Below, in pieces: positions 17,670 to 26,931 of a stretch of 64,000 nucleotides of DNA. Each line of letters starts with the position of its first letter. The first letter of the stretch is position 1. The position numbers were made by a program, and so were the translations under genes. The DNA comes from a bacterium SCSIO 12696 (lineage in GTDB: Bacteria > Pseudomonadota > Gammaproteobacteria > Pseudomonadales > Porticoccaceae): positions 1-64,000 of the forward strand of contig CP073744.1 in the NCBI GenBank assembly GCA_024397955.1. Reading direction: 5' to 3'. The notes beneath the pieces were generated by a model. It was not told the DNA's origin. It searched no databases and saw only the letters and a list, made by a program, of their open reading frames with translations.

Positions 17670-17677
17670 CCATATTT

Positions 17678-19525
17678 TTACTCCTCACACTCATAACAGC
17701 GCAAATAATACCCCTTGGGATCATTAAGGCTGTTTAAGCTCTCCATCAGCGGCTCGGCGGTTTGAAAAAGCTGATTTGAAAACACAGTATCCAGGTCAAA
17801 CCAGCTGCTAATAGCGGCATTGCGTGATAATTCCAATAGCAGTGCTTCTTCAAAACTCAGTGGTTTTTCCACCAGTACTACTTTGTAACTGGAGATATCT
17901 GCCAATTGTGCCGCCGCATCAATGGCTTGCTGCAAATCGCCCAATTCGTCCACCAGCCCCAGCTGTTTCGCTTTGGCGCCAGTCCATACACGCCCTTGGG
18001 CAACTTTGTGCACTTCTTCGGTGGTGCTGTTGCGGCCTTCGGCAACCAGTGTCAGGAATTTTTGGTAAATGCCATCGACTGCCGATTGCACCACGGCAGC
18101 GGCTTTGTCGTTCATGGGGCGTGTTGGGTCGCCAAAGCCGGCCAGTTCGGTGGTGGCGATGCCGTCGCTGTTAATGCCCAGTTCCGCCAGGCTATTTTCC
18201 AGGGTGGGAATAATGCCAAACACACCGATAGAGCCGGTGATGGTGGTGGGTGATGCCCATATTTGATCCGCATCGGCGGCAATCCAGTAACCACCAGAGG
18301 CGGCTACGCTGCCCATGGAAACCACCACCGGAATGTTCTGCGCTTTAATTTGCAGCAATTCCTGGCGGATCACTTCTGAGGCATAGGCGCTGCCCCCTGG
18401 GCTGTCTACCCGCAATACCAGCGCTTTTACCGCTGGGTCGTTGCGAACCTGGTAGAGCAACTCTGCCAGGCTGTCGCCGCCGATGGTGCCGCTGGGTTGG
18501 TCGCCGTCTTTGATTTCACCGCTGGCAACCACCAGAGCAATTTTGTCTTCCTTGAACATATTGTCGGCAATGCGTTGCGCCTGAATATCTTGCAAGTAGC
18601 GCCCCATGGAAACTCGTTTGTAGCTGCCGTTGCGGTTTTCACCAGCCACTTCAATCAACGCATTAACCATTTGTTGCTCGGTGGCCAATTCGTCCACCAA
18701 GTTGTTTTCCAATGCCAGCAGGGCGGTGTCTCCGGCCCGCTTTTGCAACTCGGTATCCATAGAGTTGATGTAATCAGTAATGGCGCCCTTTGGCAGTTCA
18801 CGCAGCGCTTCTACCTGGCTGGTGTAATCTGCCCACAGCTGATTTAGCCACTCGCTGTTGTGCAGCTTTGACGCTTCCGACATATCGCTGCGCAAAAACG
18901 GTTCTACGGCGTCTTTAAAACTGCCCACTTTGAACACGTGAACGTTGATCTTCAGTTTGTCCAAAGCGTCTTTAAAATAAGGACGAAAGCGGGCGAAGCC
19001 CATCACTTCAACGGCGCCAAAGGGGTTGAGCAGAATCCGGTCCGCGTGGCTGGCCAAAAAGTACTGGCCTTGGCTGAAGTTGTTGCCAACGGCAATAACC
19101 TGTTTGCCACTAGCGCGAAACTGTTGCAAGGCTGCGCCCACATCCCGAAGTTTGCTAAACCCGGCACCGGATAAATTGTCCAGATCCAGTACCAGTGAAT
19201 TGATGCGCTGATCATTAGCGGCTGCACGAATACTGTCCAACAGGTCGCTCAACAGGGTTTCCTGTGGTTGGTCGCTGGCAATCAGGCTCATTGGGGACGG
19301 GGAAATGGTGCGTTGTTCCACAATGGTTCCGTTGGGAGCGATCAACAGAGCTGCGCCCTTGGGAATAGGCTGTGGGCGTGAAAGCAAGGCAATGGCAACG
19401 CCGCCAATAACCAGAATAACCACCACCGAAATAATCAGCCGTGCGATGCCTTTTAACAGACCCAGCAGCGTGCCGCCAATAAACCCAAAAAATCGCCGGA
19501 AGATTCCTTTGCGTTTTTCACTCAT
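17678..19525 (-). CDS. sppA: Signal peptide peptidase SppA (67-kDa type)
   Basis: SppA is an inner-membrane serine/lysine protease that degrades cleaved signal peptides. The 615-aa protein has the long form with two S49 domains. One membrane anchor lies at residues 30-48. The general-base Lys204 sits in VGSFKDAVEPF of the N-terminal repeat and the nucleophile Ser410 in SMGSVAASGGYW of the C-terminal repeat, matching K209/S409 of the E. coli enzyme. GSIGVFGIIP and VDSPGGSAYASE are also typical. Its start overlaps the end of the DUF2069 gene by 8 nt, so the two are probably co-transcribed. Confidence 0.95.
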   Translation of the reverse strand: MSEKRKGIFRRFFGFIGGTLLGLLKGIARLIISVVVILVIGGVAIALLSRPQPIPKGAALLIAPNGTIVEQRTISPSPMSLIASDQPQETLLSDLLDSIRAAANDQRINSLVLDLDNLSGAGFSKLRDVGAALQQFRASGKQVIAVGNNFSQGQYFLASHADRILLNPFGAVEVMGFARFRPYFKDALDKLKINVHVFKVGSFKDAVEPFLRSDMSEASKLHNSEWLNQLWADYTSQVEALRELPKGAITDYINSMDTELQKRAGDTALLALENNLVDELATEQQMVNALIEVAGENRNGSYKRVSMGRYLQDIQAQRIADNMFKEDKIALVVASGEIKDGDQPSGTIGGDSLAELLYQVRNDPAVKALVLRVDSPGGSAYASEVIRQELLQIKAQNIPVVVSMGSVAASGGYWIAADADQIWASPTTITGSIGVFGIIPTLENSLAELGINSDGIATTELAGFGDPTRPMNDKAAAVVQSAVDGIYQKFLTLVAEGRNSTTEEVHKVAQGRVWTGAKAKQLGLVDELGDLQQAIDAAAQLADISSYKVVLVEKPLSFEEALLLELSRNAAISSWFDLDTVFSNQLFQTAEPLMESLNSLNDPKGYYLRCYECEE

Positions 19526-19931
19526 TGTCGCTTTCCTCGCTGCTGTGGTCGTTTTTTGAGTTTTCTGCCATTGCCTGTTGATAGCGGTGGCGCTGGATAC
19601 TGCGGCTGTACAGCATGGCGCTGATAAACAGGGTTACCACCCACACCATTTCCAGTATATCCAGTGTGCTGGGTTCTGGTTTGAACAGGTTCAGGGTAAT
19701 ACCAGTAAAGTAAATCAGGCACACGAAGCAGAGCATGGAAAGGGTTTTGTGGCGCTGTTTAATCATGCCCGGTAAAAAAATCAGCAGCGGTGCCAAGGTG
19801 AATAGCTGTACGGGCCAGGGAGATTGCCAGCCATTGATCGCCAGGGTGACCCACAGGCCAACATAGCTCAGCCAGCAAAGGTTTTTAAACACTATAAAGC
19901 CCGTATTGGTGGGCATATCGGTTGTACTCAT
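19518..19931 (-). CDS. DUF2069 inner membrane protein
   Basis: A 137-aa protein with four predicted membrane segments (about residues 13-31, 40-55, 64-80 and 91-108) and a charged C-terminal tail. The pattern LAPLLIFLPGMIKQRHKTLSMLCFVCLIYFTG with a following LEMVWVV matches the DUF2069 family by eye. Function is unknown. It lies 3 nt after wrbA and overlaps sppA; wrbA-DUF2069 pairing is common in gammaproteobacteria. The start is the first ATG of the frame. Confidence 0.75.
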   Translation of the reverse strand: MSTTDMPTNTGFIVFKNLCWLSYVGLWVTLAINGWQSPWPVQLFTLAPLLIFLPGMIKQRHKTLSMLCFVCLIYFTGITLNLFKPEPSTLDILEMVWVVTLFISAMLYSRSIQRHRYQQAMAENSKNDHSSEESDNE

Positions 19932-19934
19932 AGA

Positions 19935-20938
<1,004 letters not shown>

Positions 20939-21022
20939 AGATCGGTTGGCTACCAGGTCAGTGGAATTGGAGCAGTTTTGTGTGCTGTAATCAGGCGATA
21001 CATTCTAAAGGGATTCACTTCC

Positions 21023-22285
21023 ATGAGCCAATGGCACTCGAAACCTCTGGGTTTTTTGGAGACTTGCTGGCAATTCCTTTGCCACTTGACGCGGCGCTTC
21101 TTTAGCGACGGTTGCCAGGAAAGTGCCGCTGCGCTCACCTACATGACCTTGTTTGCGTTAGTACCCATGCTGACGCTGATGTTTGCCATGTTTTCTCTGG
21201 TGCCGGCTTTTCAGGGGCTTGAGGGCAAGTTGCAGTCTTTGCTGTTCAGCAATTTTTTACCGGAGACGGGCGCTGATACCGATACCGGGGTTCGTGTTCA
21301 GGAGTACCTGACCGGGTTTATGGACCAAGCGCGCAAGCTCAGTGTTGTGGGTATTGGTGTGCTGATTATCACTTCCTATCTGATGTTGGCCAATATCGAA
21401 AAAACCTTTAACAGCATTTGGGGAACCGCCGGTGGCCGCAAGGGCTTATCCAGCTTTTTGCTCTATTGGGCCATTTTAAGTTTGGGGCCGGTGCTGATTG
21501 GTGTGGGGCTATCCATCAACGCTTACGGGTGGATTGACCAGTTTTTGCTGGGGGATTCCAGTAATGCTCAAGTTGGTGCAACGCTGTTGCAAGTACTGCC
21601 GTTTTTGTTTGCCTGGGCGGCGGCTACATTGCTGTTTGTGGCGGTGCCCAACTGCAAAGTGCAAATTCGTTTTGCATTGATTGGTGGCTTAATCACGGTA
21701 CTGTTGTTTGAGGTGTTGAAAACGGCATTCGGTTGGGTGGTAACGCATTCCAGTTACCAGGAAGTGTATGGCACCTTTGCGGTAGTGCCGTTGTTTCTGT
21801 TGTGGATTTATTTAATCTGGACACTGGTGTTGCTGGGCGCGGAACTGGTGCGCGGCCTGGAAACCTTTAAAACCTCGGTGCGCGGTTACAGTTATCCAAA
21901 CCTGGTGGCCGCACTGATGATCTTTGCGGAAGCCAGCGGGCGGCAACGACATGGCAACTCCATATCGGATCAACACATGCTGCAGGCGGGTTTGGATCAA
22001 TTGCACTGGCAACAGTTGCGCGACCTTTTTCTCAAGCACAGCATACTGGTCGAAACCGCCGGTGGCGGTTATGTGTTAGCACGGGAAATGCATCTGATGA
22101 CCTTGGGTGAACTGATAAGTTTGTTCGGGGAAAATTTTTCCACCGAGCCTTCTGAAGCCGCCTGGTTGGCGCTGGAACGCTACCACTGGTGTAGCCAACT
22201 GCAACAGTTGCTCAACGGCTTTCGTGAACACTCCGCTGACATTATGGCGATGAATCTGGCTGACTTACTCAAGGAGAAGTCATGA
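21023..22285 (+). CDS. YihY/BrkB family inner membrane protein
   Basis: A 420-aa member of the YihY (formerly RbnA/BrkB) family, multi-pass and of unsettled function. Family stretches are SAAALTYMTLFALVPMLTLMFAM, ANIEKTFNSIWG, FLLYWAILSLGPVLIGVGL and FAVVPLFLLWIYLIWTLVLLGAEL, giving about six membrane helices in residues 35-280. A soluble C-terminal domain of about 130 aa (winged-helix-like, LDQLHWQQLRDLFLKHSILVET) follows. The ATG has AAGGG about 10 nt upstream; the frame is open further 5' but that part has no family match. It overlaps acyP by 4 nt. Confidence 0.9.
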   Translation: MSQWHSKPLGFLETCWQFLCHLTRRFFSDGCQESAAALTYMTLFALVPMLTLMFAMFSLVPAFQGLEGKLQSLLFSNFLPETGADTDTGVRVQEYLTGFMDQARKLSVVGIGVLIITSYLMLANIEKTFNSIWGTAGGRKGLSSFLLYWAILSLGPVLIGVGLSINAYGWIDQFLLGDSSNAQVGATLLQVLPFLFAWAAATLLFVAVPNCKVQIRFALIGGLITVLLFEVLKTAFGWVVTHSSYQEVYGTFAVVPLFLLWIYLIWTLVLLGAELVRGLETFKTSVRGYSYPNLVAALMIFAEASGRQRHGNSISDQHMLQAGLDQLHWQQLRDLFLKHSILVETAGGGYVLAREMHLMTLGELISLFGENFSTEPSEAAWLALERYHWCSQLQQLLNGFREHSADIMAMNLADLLKEKS

Positions 22286-22560
22286 GCGAGGCGGTAAAAG
22301 CCGTGCGCGGCTATGTTACGGGCAAGGTGCAGGGTGTTTGGTTTCGCTACTCTGTTCAGCAAAAAGCGTTGCCCCTGGGTGTCTGTGGTTACGCCAAAAA
22401 CTTGCCAGATGGCCGTGTTGAAGTACTGCTTTGCGGTGAGGCGAAAAACCTGGCTGAAGTCCAGAAATTTGTGTCTACAGGGCCAGAGCAGGCCCGTGTG
22501 GATAACCTGCAATGGCAAGAGGTTGAAGCTGAACCGCTAACAGGGTTTGATATTTTCTAG
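22282..22560 (+). CDS. acyP: Acylphosphatase
   Basis: Small (92 aa) enzyme hydrolysing acyl phosphates such as 1,3-bisphosphoglycerate. Signature 1 is GKVQGVWFRYSVQQKA with catalytic Arg22, and signature 2 is GYAKNLPDGRVEV with catalytic Asn40. Start ATGA overlaps the yihY stop, so the two form one unit. The stop codon TAG lies within the CTAG target site of the adjacent MITE-like element, so the element appears to have inserted exactly at the end of this gene without extending the protein. Confidence 0.95.
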   Translation: MSEAVKAVRGYVTGKVQGVWFRYSVQQKALPLGVCGYAKNLPDGRVEVLLCGEAKNLAEVQKFVSTGPEQARVDNLQWQEVEAEPLTGFDIF

Positions 22561-22852
22561 GGTCTGTTGAGGTTTCATACCCACCTCTGCTAAGAGCGAT
22601 TTTTGTGCTCAACAAGGCGTAAAGATTGCCGTGTAGTCATTCTACATAAGCGATTTACAACGCAGTGGAGCGCACTTTCCATTTTTAAGAAAGGAGCCTC
22701 AGCCCCATACGTTTAATAAAAGGGGTTGGGTCTGAAAAGGCGCCCCTCGTTGTTGCTCGTCGCTCATTTGGAATGATCAAACCACACGACTCGCGTCTAG
22801 ATGGACGTCTTTTCAGCCGCCAACAGTGGCGGATATGAAACCTCAACAGACC
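22561..22852. mobile_element. MITE-like element with 19-bp perfect terminal inverted repeats
   Basis: A 292-bp non-coding element. Left end GGTCTGTTGAGGTTTCATA is the exact reverse complement of the right end (22834-22852). It is flanked on both sides by CTAG (22557-22560 and 22853-22856), consistent with a 4-bp target duplication of the YTAR type used by IS5-group transposases. No transposase frame lies inside, so a transposase elsewhere in the genome would have to mobilise it. The remaining bases up to the next gene (22857-22934) hold nothing recognised. Confidence 0.75.
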
Positions 22853-22934
22853 CTAGCCTTGCCCCGTTCGGGGTATAACCCTGTGTTTTTGCGCTTGTCT
22901 ACAGTGGTTCAACGTTACTTCCCTGGAACAGACA

Positions 22935-24356
22935 ATGGAAAACCTGCGCAAGTTTTACATCGATGGCCAGTGGGTCGAACCACTGAAGGCCACTGACTAT
23001 CCCGTCATAAATCCCGCTACGGCACAGCCATTCGCGACCACGGTGCTGGGCGATGCGGCGGATGTGGAGCGAGCCATTGCCGCTGCCCGCGCTGCTTTTG
23101 AATCGTTTTCTCAAACCAGCCGCGAGCAGCGCCTGGCTATGCTGGAACGGCTATTGGCTGGCTATATGGCCCGGTACGATGAGTTCGCTGAGGTCATTAC
23201 CCAAGAGATGGGCGCACCTATCGATTTTTCCAAAGCGGCTCAGGCGGATACCGGGCGAGGTCATATTCAGGCAACCATCGATGCTTTAAAAGAGTATCAA
23301 TTTGAAGAAAACACCAGCAGTGCTCGTGTCGTCAAAGAGCCTATCGGTGTGTGCGGCTTTATTTGTCCTTGGAACTGGCCCATCAATCAGGTGGTTTGCA
23401 AAGTGGCGCCGGCCATTGCTGCGGGTTGTACGATGGTGGTTAAGCCCAGCGAAGAGACGCCAGTATCCGCCATGCTGTTTGCCGAGGTGGTCCATGAAGC
23501 GGGTATTCCCGCTGGCGTATTCAATATGATCAACGGCACTGGCCCTGATGTGGGTTCGGTGCTGTCCACTCACCCGGAAGTGGATATGGTATCGCTCACC
23601 GGCTCTACCCGTGTGGGCTCACTGGTGTCAAAAGCGGCTGCAGAGTCCATTAAGCGAGTGGCGTTGGAATTGGGCGGTAAGTCGCCGAATTTGATCCTCG
23701 ATGATGCGGACATGGAGCAGGCGGTGAAGTGGGGAGTATTTAACTGCTTCGAAAATACCGGCCAGTCCTGTAATGCGCCTACCCGAATGCTGGTTCCTCA
23801 ATCACATTATGAGCAAGTGCTGGATATCGCCACCCGCATCGCGGCTAAAGTGCAGGTTGGTGACCCCACCAAAGAGGGGCGTCATATTGGCCCGCTGGCG
23901 AGCCAAAAGGGTTACGAGAACGTACAGCGTTATATTCAAAAGGGCATTGAAGAAGGGGCGCGTCTGTTGTGTGGTGGCTTGGGCAAACCGGAAGGTTTTG
24001 AGCAAGGGCATTATGCCAAACCGACTATTTTTGCGGATGTAAATAATGCGATGACCGTCGCCCGGGAAGAAATTTTTGGCCCGGTGCTGTGCATCATTCC
24101 CTATGGCAATGAAGAGGAAGGCATCACCATTGCCAACGACACCGACTACGGTCTGGCGGCCTATGTGCAAGGTTCAGATCAGGAGCGTTGTCGCCGTGTG
24201 ACTCGTCGGCTCAAGGCGGGTATGGTGCACCTCAATGGCGCTTATCAGGATTACGACGCTCCGTTCGGTGGCTATAAACAATCCGGTAACTGCCGGGAGT
24301 GGGGGGCTTACGCGTTTGAGGACTTTCTTGAGATAAAAGCCATAAATGGCTTTTAA
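22935..24356 (+). CDS. NAD(P)-dependent aldehyde dehydrogenase family protein
   Basis: A 473-aa ALDH-superfamily enzyme oxidising an aldehyde to the acid. Catalytic residues are visible: Asn147 in CPWNWPI, Glu245 in LELGGKSPNL and nucleophile Cys279 in FENTGQSCNAPTR. The cofactor segment is LTGSTRVGSLVSKAA. C-terminal EIFGPVLCIIPY, DYGLAAYVQ and APFGGYKQSGNCREWG are also family-typical. Substrate cannot be inferred; no pathway neighbour is present. The start ATG gives the usual KFYIDGQWVEP opening. The gene stands alone between the MITE-like element and a nested inverted repeat. Confidence 0.92.
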   Translation: MENLRKFYIDGQWVEPLKATDYPVINPATAQPFATTVLGDAADVERAIAAARAAFESFSQTSREQRLAMLERLLAGYMARYDEFAEVITQEMGAPIDFSKAAQADTGRGHIQATIDALKEYQFEENTSSARVVKEPIGVCGFICPWNWPINQVVCKVAPAIAAGCTMVVKPSEETPVSAMLFAEVVHEAGIPAGVFNMINGTGPDVGSVLSTHPEVDMVSLTGSTRVGSLVSKAAAESIKRVALELGGKSPNLILDDADMEQAVKWGVFNCFENTGQSCNAPTRMLVPQSHYEQVLDIATRIAAKVQVGDPTKEGRHIGPLASQKGYENVQRYIQKGIEEGARLLCGGLGKPEGFEQGHYAKPTIFADVNNAMTVAREEIFGPVLCIIPYGNEEEGITIANDTDYGLAAYVQGSDQERCRRVTRRLKAGMVHLNGAYQDYDAPFGGYKQSGNCREWGAYAFEDFLEIKAINGF

Positions 24357-24512
24357 AGCTGCGGGCTTCTAGCTACGGGCTGCGGGCAGTGCGGTAATTA
24401 TCTGTCATTCTGAGCGTAGCGAAGAATCTCGTATATCAATGCGATAAGGAGAACCTTCGCTGCGCTCAGGATGACAATTACGCTGGGGCTGCCCGCAACC
24501 CGTAGCCCGCAG
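24357..24512. repeat. Nested inverted repeat (palindromic intergenic element)
   Basis: Outer arms: GCGGGC plus TACGGGCTGCGGGCAG on the left (24361-24389), and CTGCCCGCAACCCGTAGCCCGC on the right (24489-24510). Inner arms: TGTCATTCTGAGCGTAGCGA on the left (24403-24422), and the reverse complement of its close variant on the right (about 24455-24476). It would fold into one long cruciform between two convergent genes and may also terminate both. Confidence 0.7.
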
Positions 24513-24549
24513 GATATTCCCGTTCAGGGAAAATCCCTACCCGAAGCGA

Positions 24550-25353
24550 TTACTTAAGGTGGCCCAAATGCTTACCGACAACCTGCAGTGTTGGCTTTAA
24601 CAACCTTGGGCTGGCGGCTACCACATGCCCATTTTCCATGTAATTTTCACCGCCCTGGAAGTCGCACACCAGGCCACCGGCTTCTTTAATCAGCAGTACC
24701 CCAGCGGCAATATCCCAAGGCTTCAGGTGCATTTCCCAGAAGCAGTCAAAGCGGCCTGCGGCCAGGTAGGCGAGATCCAATGAGGCCACGCCGATGCGTC
24801 GAATGCCCGAGGAGTTTTCTGCCAGTTCTTTCATGCAGGCCAGGTAGTTGTCCATCTCGCTAAACGAGGGCTCACTGAACGGCACACCGGTAGCAATCAG
24901 CGCGCCTTCCATAGAGGTGCGCCCGGTCACGCGCAGGCGACGGCCGTTGAGCTGCGCGCCGCGGCCTCGGCTGGCGGTAAATTCTTCGTTTTTGAATGGG
25001 TCGTAAACCACCGCGTGTTCCAGACGGCCATTGACCGAGCAGGCAATGGAGACGGCACAGTGAGGGATGCCACGAATAAAGTTGGTGGTGCCATCGATGG
25101 GGTCGATGATCCACAGGTGATCGCTATCCGGATTGCCGGTTTCGCCACTTTCTTCACCGAGGAAACGGTGATCTGGGTAGGCTTTGCTGAGGTGGTGCAG
25201 TACCTCGCGCTCTGCGGCCTTGTCGATTTCGGTGACAAAGTCGTTGTGGCCTTTCTGCTGGATTCTGACTTTATCCAGTTGTTCAGTGGCGCGCACAATC
25301 AGCTCGCCTGCCTTGCGCGCCGCGCGCAGGGCAATATTTACCGTGGGTTCCAT
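24550..25353 (-). CDS. suhB: Inositol-1-monophosphatase SuhB
   Basis: SuhB dephosphorylates inositol monophosphate in a Mg-dependent way and in E. coli is also part of the rRNA antitermination complex. The metal-binding motifs are all intact: GEESGE (about residues 67-72), WIIDPIDGTTNFIRG (about 81-95) and KPWDIAAGVLLIKEAGG (about 210-226). Length 267 aa is standard. It is divergent from trmJ across 176 bp, the arrangement found widely in gammaproteobacteria. That gap is GC-rich near suhB and contains no strong motif that I recognise. Confidence 0.95.
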   Translation of the reverse strand: MEPTVNIALRAARKAGELIVRATEQLDKVRIQQKGHNDFVTEIDKAAEREVLHHLSKAYPDHRFLGEESGETGNPDSDHLWIIDPIDGTTNFIRGIPHCAVSIACSVNGRLEHAVVYDPFKNEEFTASRGRGAQLNGRRLRVTGRTSMEGALIATGVPFSEPSFSEMDNYLACMKELAENSSGIRRIGVASLDLAYLAAGRFDCFWEMHLKPWDIAAGVLLIKEAGGLVCDFQGGENYMENGHVVAASPRLLKPTLQVVGKHLGHLK

Positions 25354-25529
25354 GGCTGTTCCCGATAGCGTTGAAGTCTGTAAAGAACGCAGCGCAGCAT
25401 TGGTGCCGGCTGGGCGCGGGATTCTAGCAGAGTTGTTGTAACGAGGAAAACCGGTTCCAGTGGTCGTGGCTACTAGCTGTCACATACTCTTAATAGTGTT
25501 AGAATCCGCGCCGATTTTTCGAGGCCGTT

Positions 25530-26312
25530 ATGACAGATATTCTTAAGCAGATACGAGTGGTATTGGTAAATACTACCCACCCCGGCAATATCGGCGGGGT
25601 AGCCCGCGCCATGAAGAATATGGGCCTGGAAAAGCTGTATCTGGTGGAGCCCAAAGAGTTTCCTTCCCGCCGGGCATTCCAGCGGGCAGCCAATGCCCTG
25701 GATATCCTCGATAATGCGGTGATTGTAAATACCCTGGATGAAGCCTTGGTGGATTGTGGTTTGGTGGTGGGTACCAGCGCTCGCAGCCGCGGCATTCCCT
25801 GGCCCATGCTCAACCCCCGTGAATGTGGTGAAAAGGCAGTATCAGAGGCCAGTGAGCACGAGGTAGCATTGGTGTTCGGTCGCGAAGACCGCGGCCTGAC
25901 CAATGAAGAGCTGCAGCGCTGCACCTATCATGTACATATTCCCACCAACCCGGATTACAGCTCCCTCAACTTGGCGGCGGCAGTGCAGGTGCTGACCTAC
26001 GAAACGCGTATGGCGGCACTGTTGGCGGAAGAGGGGGCGTTGCCTGATCTCAACGACTGGGATATTCCCCCCGCCAAACACGACGCTCTGGAGCGCTACT
26101 ACGAACATCTGGAGCAGGCGCTGGTGGATATCGATTTTCACAACCGCGACAACCCCCGCCAAACCATGGCCCGGCTGCGGCGGCTCTACGGGCGTATTCG
26201 TCTGGATGAAATGGAGCTGGCGATTTTGCGGGGCATGCTGACCTCTATTCAACGGGCAGCGCGCCAGCTGACTCAAGTGTTGGGCAATAAAAATGACCCT
26301 GAAAACCCATAG
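25530..26312 (+). CDS. trmJ: tRNA (cytidine/uridine-2'-O)-methyltransferase TrmJ
   Basis: SPOUT-class methyltransferase that 2'-O-methylates position 32 of several tRNAs. N-terminal IRVVLVNTTHPGNIGGVARAMKNMGL and EFPSRRAFQRAANALDILDNA, the knot segment VALVFGREDRGLTNEEL, and HIPTNPDYSSLNLAAAVQVLTYE all match the family. The C-terminal helical extension (to about residue 260) is the dimer and tRNA part. GAGG lies 6 nt before the ATG. It sits immediately upstream of the isc promoter, as in E. coli. Confidence 0.95.
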   Translation: MTDILKQIRVVLVNTTHPGNIGGVARAMKNMGLEKLYLVEPKEFPSRRAFQRAANALDILDNAVIVNTLDEALVDCGLVVGTSARSRGIPWPMLNPRECGEKAVSEASEHEVALVFGREDRGLTNEELQRCTYHVHIPTNPDYSSLNLAAAVQVLTYETRMAALLAEEGALPDLNDWDIPPAKHDALERYYEHLEQALVDIDFHNRDNPRQTMARLRRLYGRIRLDEMELAILRGMLTSIQRAARQLTQVLGNKNDPENP

Positions 26313-26317
26313 TATTT

Positions 26318-26342
26318 AATTCCTACTAAAATAGTACATTAT
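26318..26342 (+). promoter_or_regulatory. IscR type 1-like site, upstream copy
   Basis: Centre CCTACTAAAATAGTAC. Against the E. coli type 1 consensus (recalled from memory), 18 of 25 positions agree, including the central ACTRWWWYAGT. It ends 4 nt before the -35 box of the isc promoter. Confidence 0.6.
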
Positions 26343-26367
26343 TTACTTGACTAAAAAACTCGGGTTT
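26343..26367 (+). promoter_or_regulatory. IscR type 1-like site, downstream copy
   Basis: Core CTTGACTAAAAAACTCGGG; about 21 of 25 positions agree with the recalled type 1 consensus. It abuts the first site and covers the -35 hexamer, so holo-IscR bound here should repress the operon (inference). Confidence 0.7.
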
Positions 26368-26375
26368 TCGATAAT
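26347..26375 (+). promoter_or_regulatory. isc operon sigma70 promoter
   Basis: TTGACT, 17-nt spacer, GATAAT. The predicted start of transcription falls around 26382, about 26 nt before the iscR ATG. Confidence 0.75.
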
Positions 26376-26407
26376 GGCCCTCGGTTCAAGCGATTTTGAG
26401 TACTGCT

Positions 26408-26887
26408 ATGAGGCTCACAACCCGAGGACGTTACGCCGTTACTGCCATGTTGGATTTGGCCCTGCACGGCGATGCCGGCCCCATTAGTTTGGCGGATATC
26501 TGCAAACGTCAGGGCATTTCACTGTCTTATTTGGAACAGCTGTTTGCCAAATTGCGTCAGAACGGACTGGTGTCCAGTGTTCGTGGCCCCGGTGGTGGTT
26601 ATCGCCTGAGCAGAGAGTCCAATCGCATTGATGTGGCGGCTATTATTGACGCGGTTAATGAATCGGTAGACGCTACCAGTTGTTCTGGCAAGGGTAACTG
26701 TCAGGACGGCGAAATTTGCTTAACTCACCACCTGTGGCAGGAGTTGAGCGAGCAAATCTATCAATTTCTCAGTGGTATCAGCCTGGCGGATTTAACCGCC
26801 CGCGCGGATATCCAGTCTATTTGCCTACGCCAAAATAAAGTGGCCGCGGTAAGTGGCGAACCTTTAATTGCAGCCAGCGGGCATTGA
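26408..26887 (+). CDS. iscR: Iron-sulfur cluster regulator IscR
   Basis: Rrf2-family winged-helix repressor that senses Fe-S supply through its own [2Fe-2S] cluster. The N-terminal HTH region [15 protein letters not shown] and [34 protein letters not shown] is highly conserved. Cluster ligands Cys92, Cys98, Cys104 and His107 are all present in the [23 protein letters not shown] region. Four extra in-frame codons upstream (TTG at 26396) are rejected because the family begins MRLT. It is the first gene of the isc operon and sits behind two IscR-like boxes, indicating autoregulation. Confidence 0.96.
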   Translation: MRLTTRGRYAVTAMLDLALHGDAGPISLADICKRQGISLSYLEQLFAKLRQNGLVSSVRGPGGGYRLSRESNRIDVAAIIDAVNESVDATSCSGKGNCQDGEICLTHHLWQELSEQIYQFLSGISLADLTARADIQSICLRQNKVAAVSGEPLIAASGH

Positions 26888-26931
26888 TGTCAACAGACCC
26901 TAAGCCCATTATCAGTAAGGTGTTTTAACCC

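Noticed and set aside
26888..26902. TCAACAGACCCTAA after iscR resembles one end of the MITE-like element
   Set aside because: Only about 13 bases match and no second end or duplication is nearby. It could be a remnant but chance cannot be excluded.
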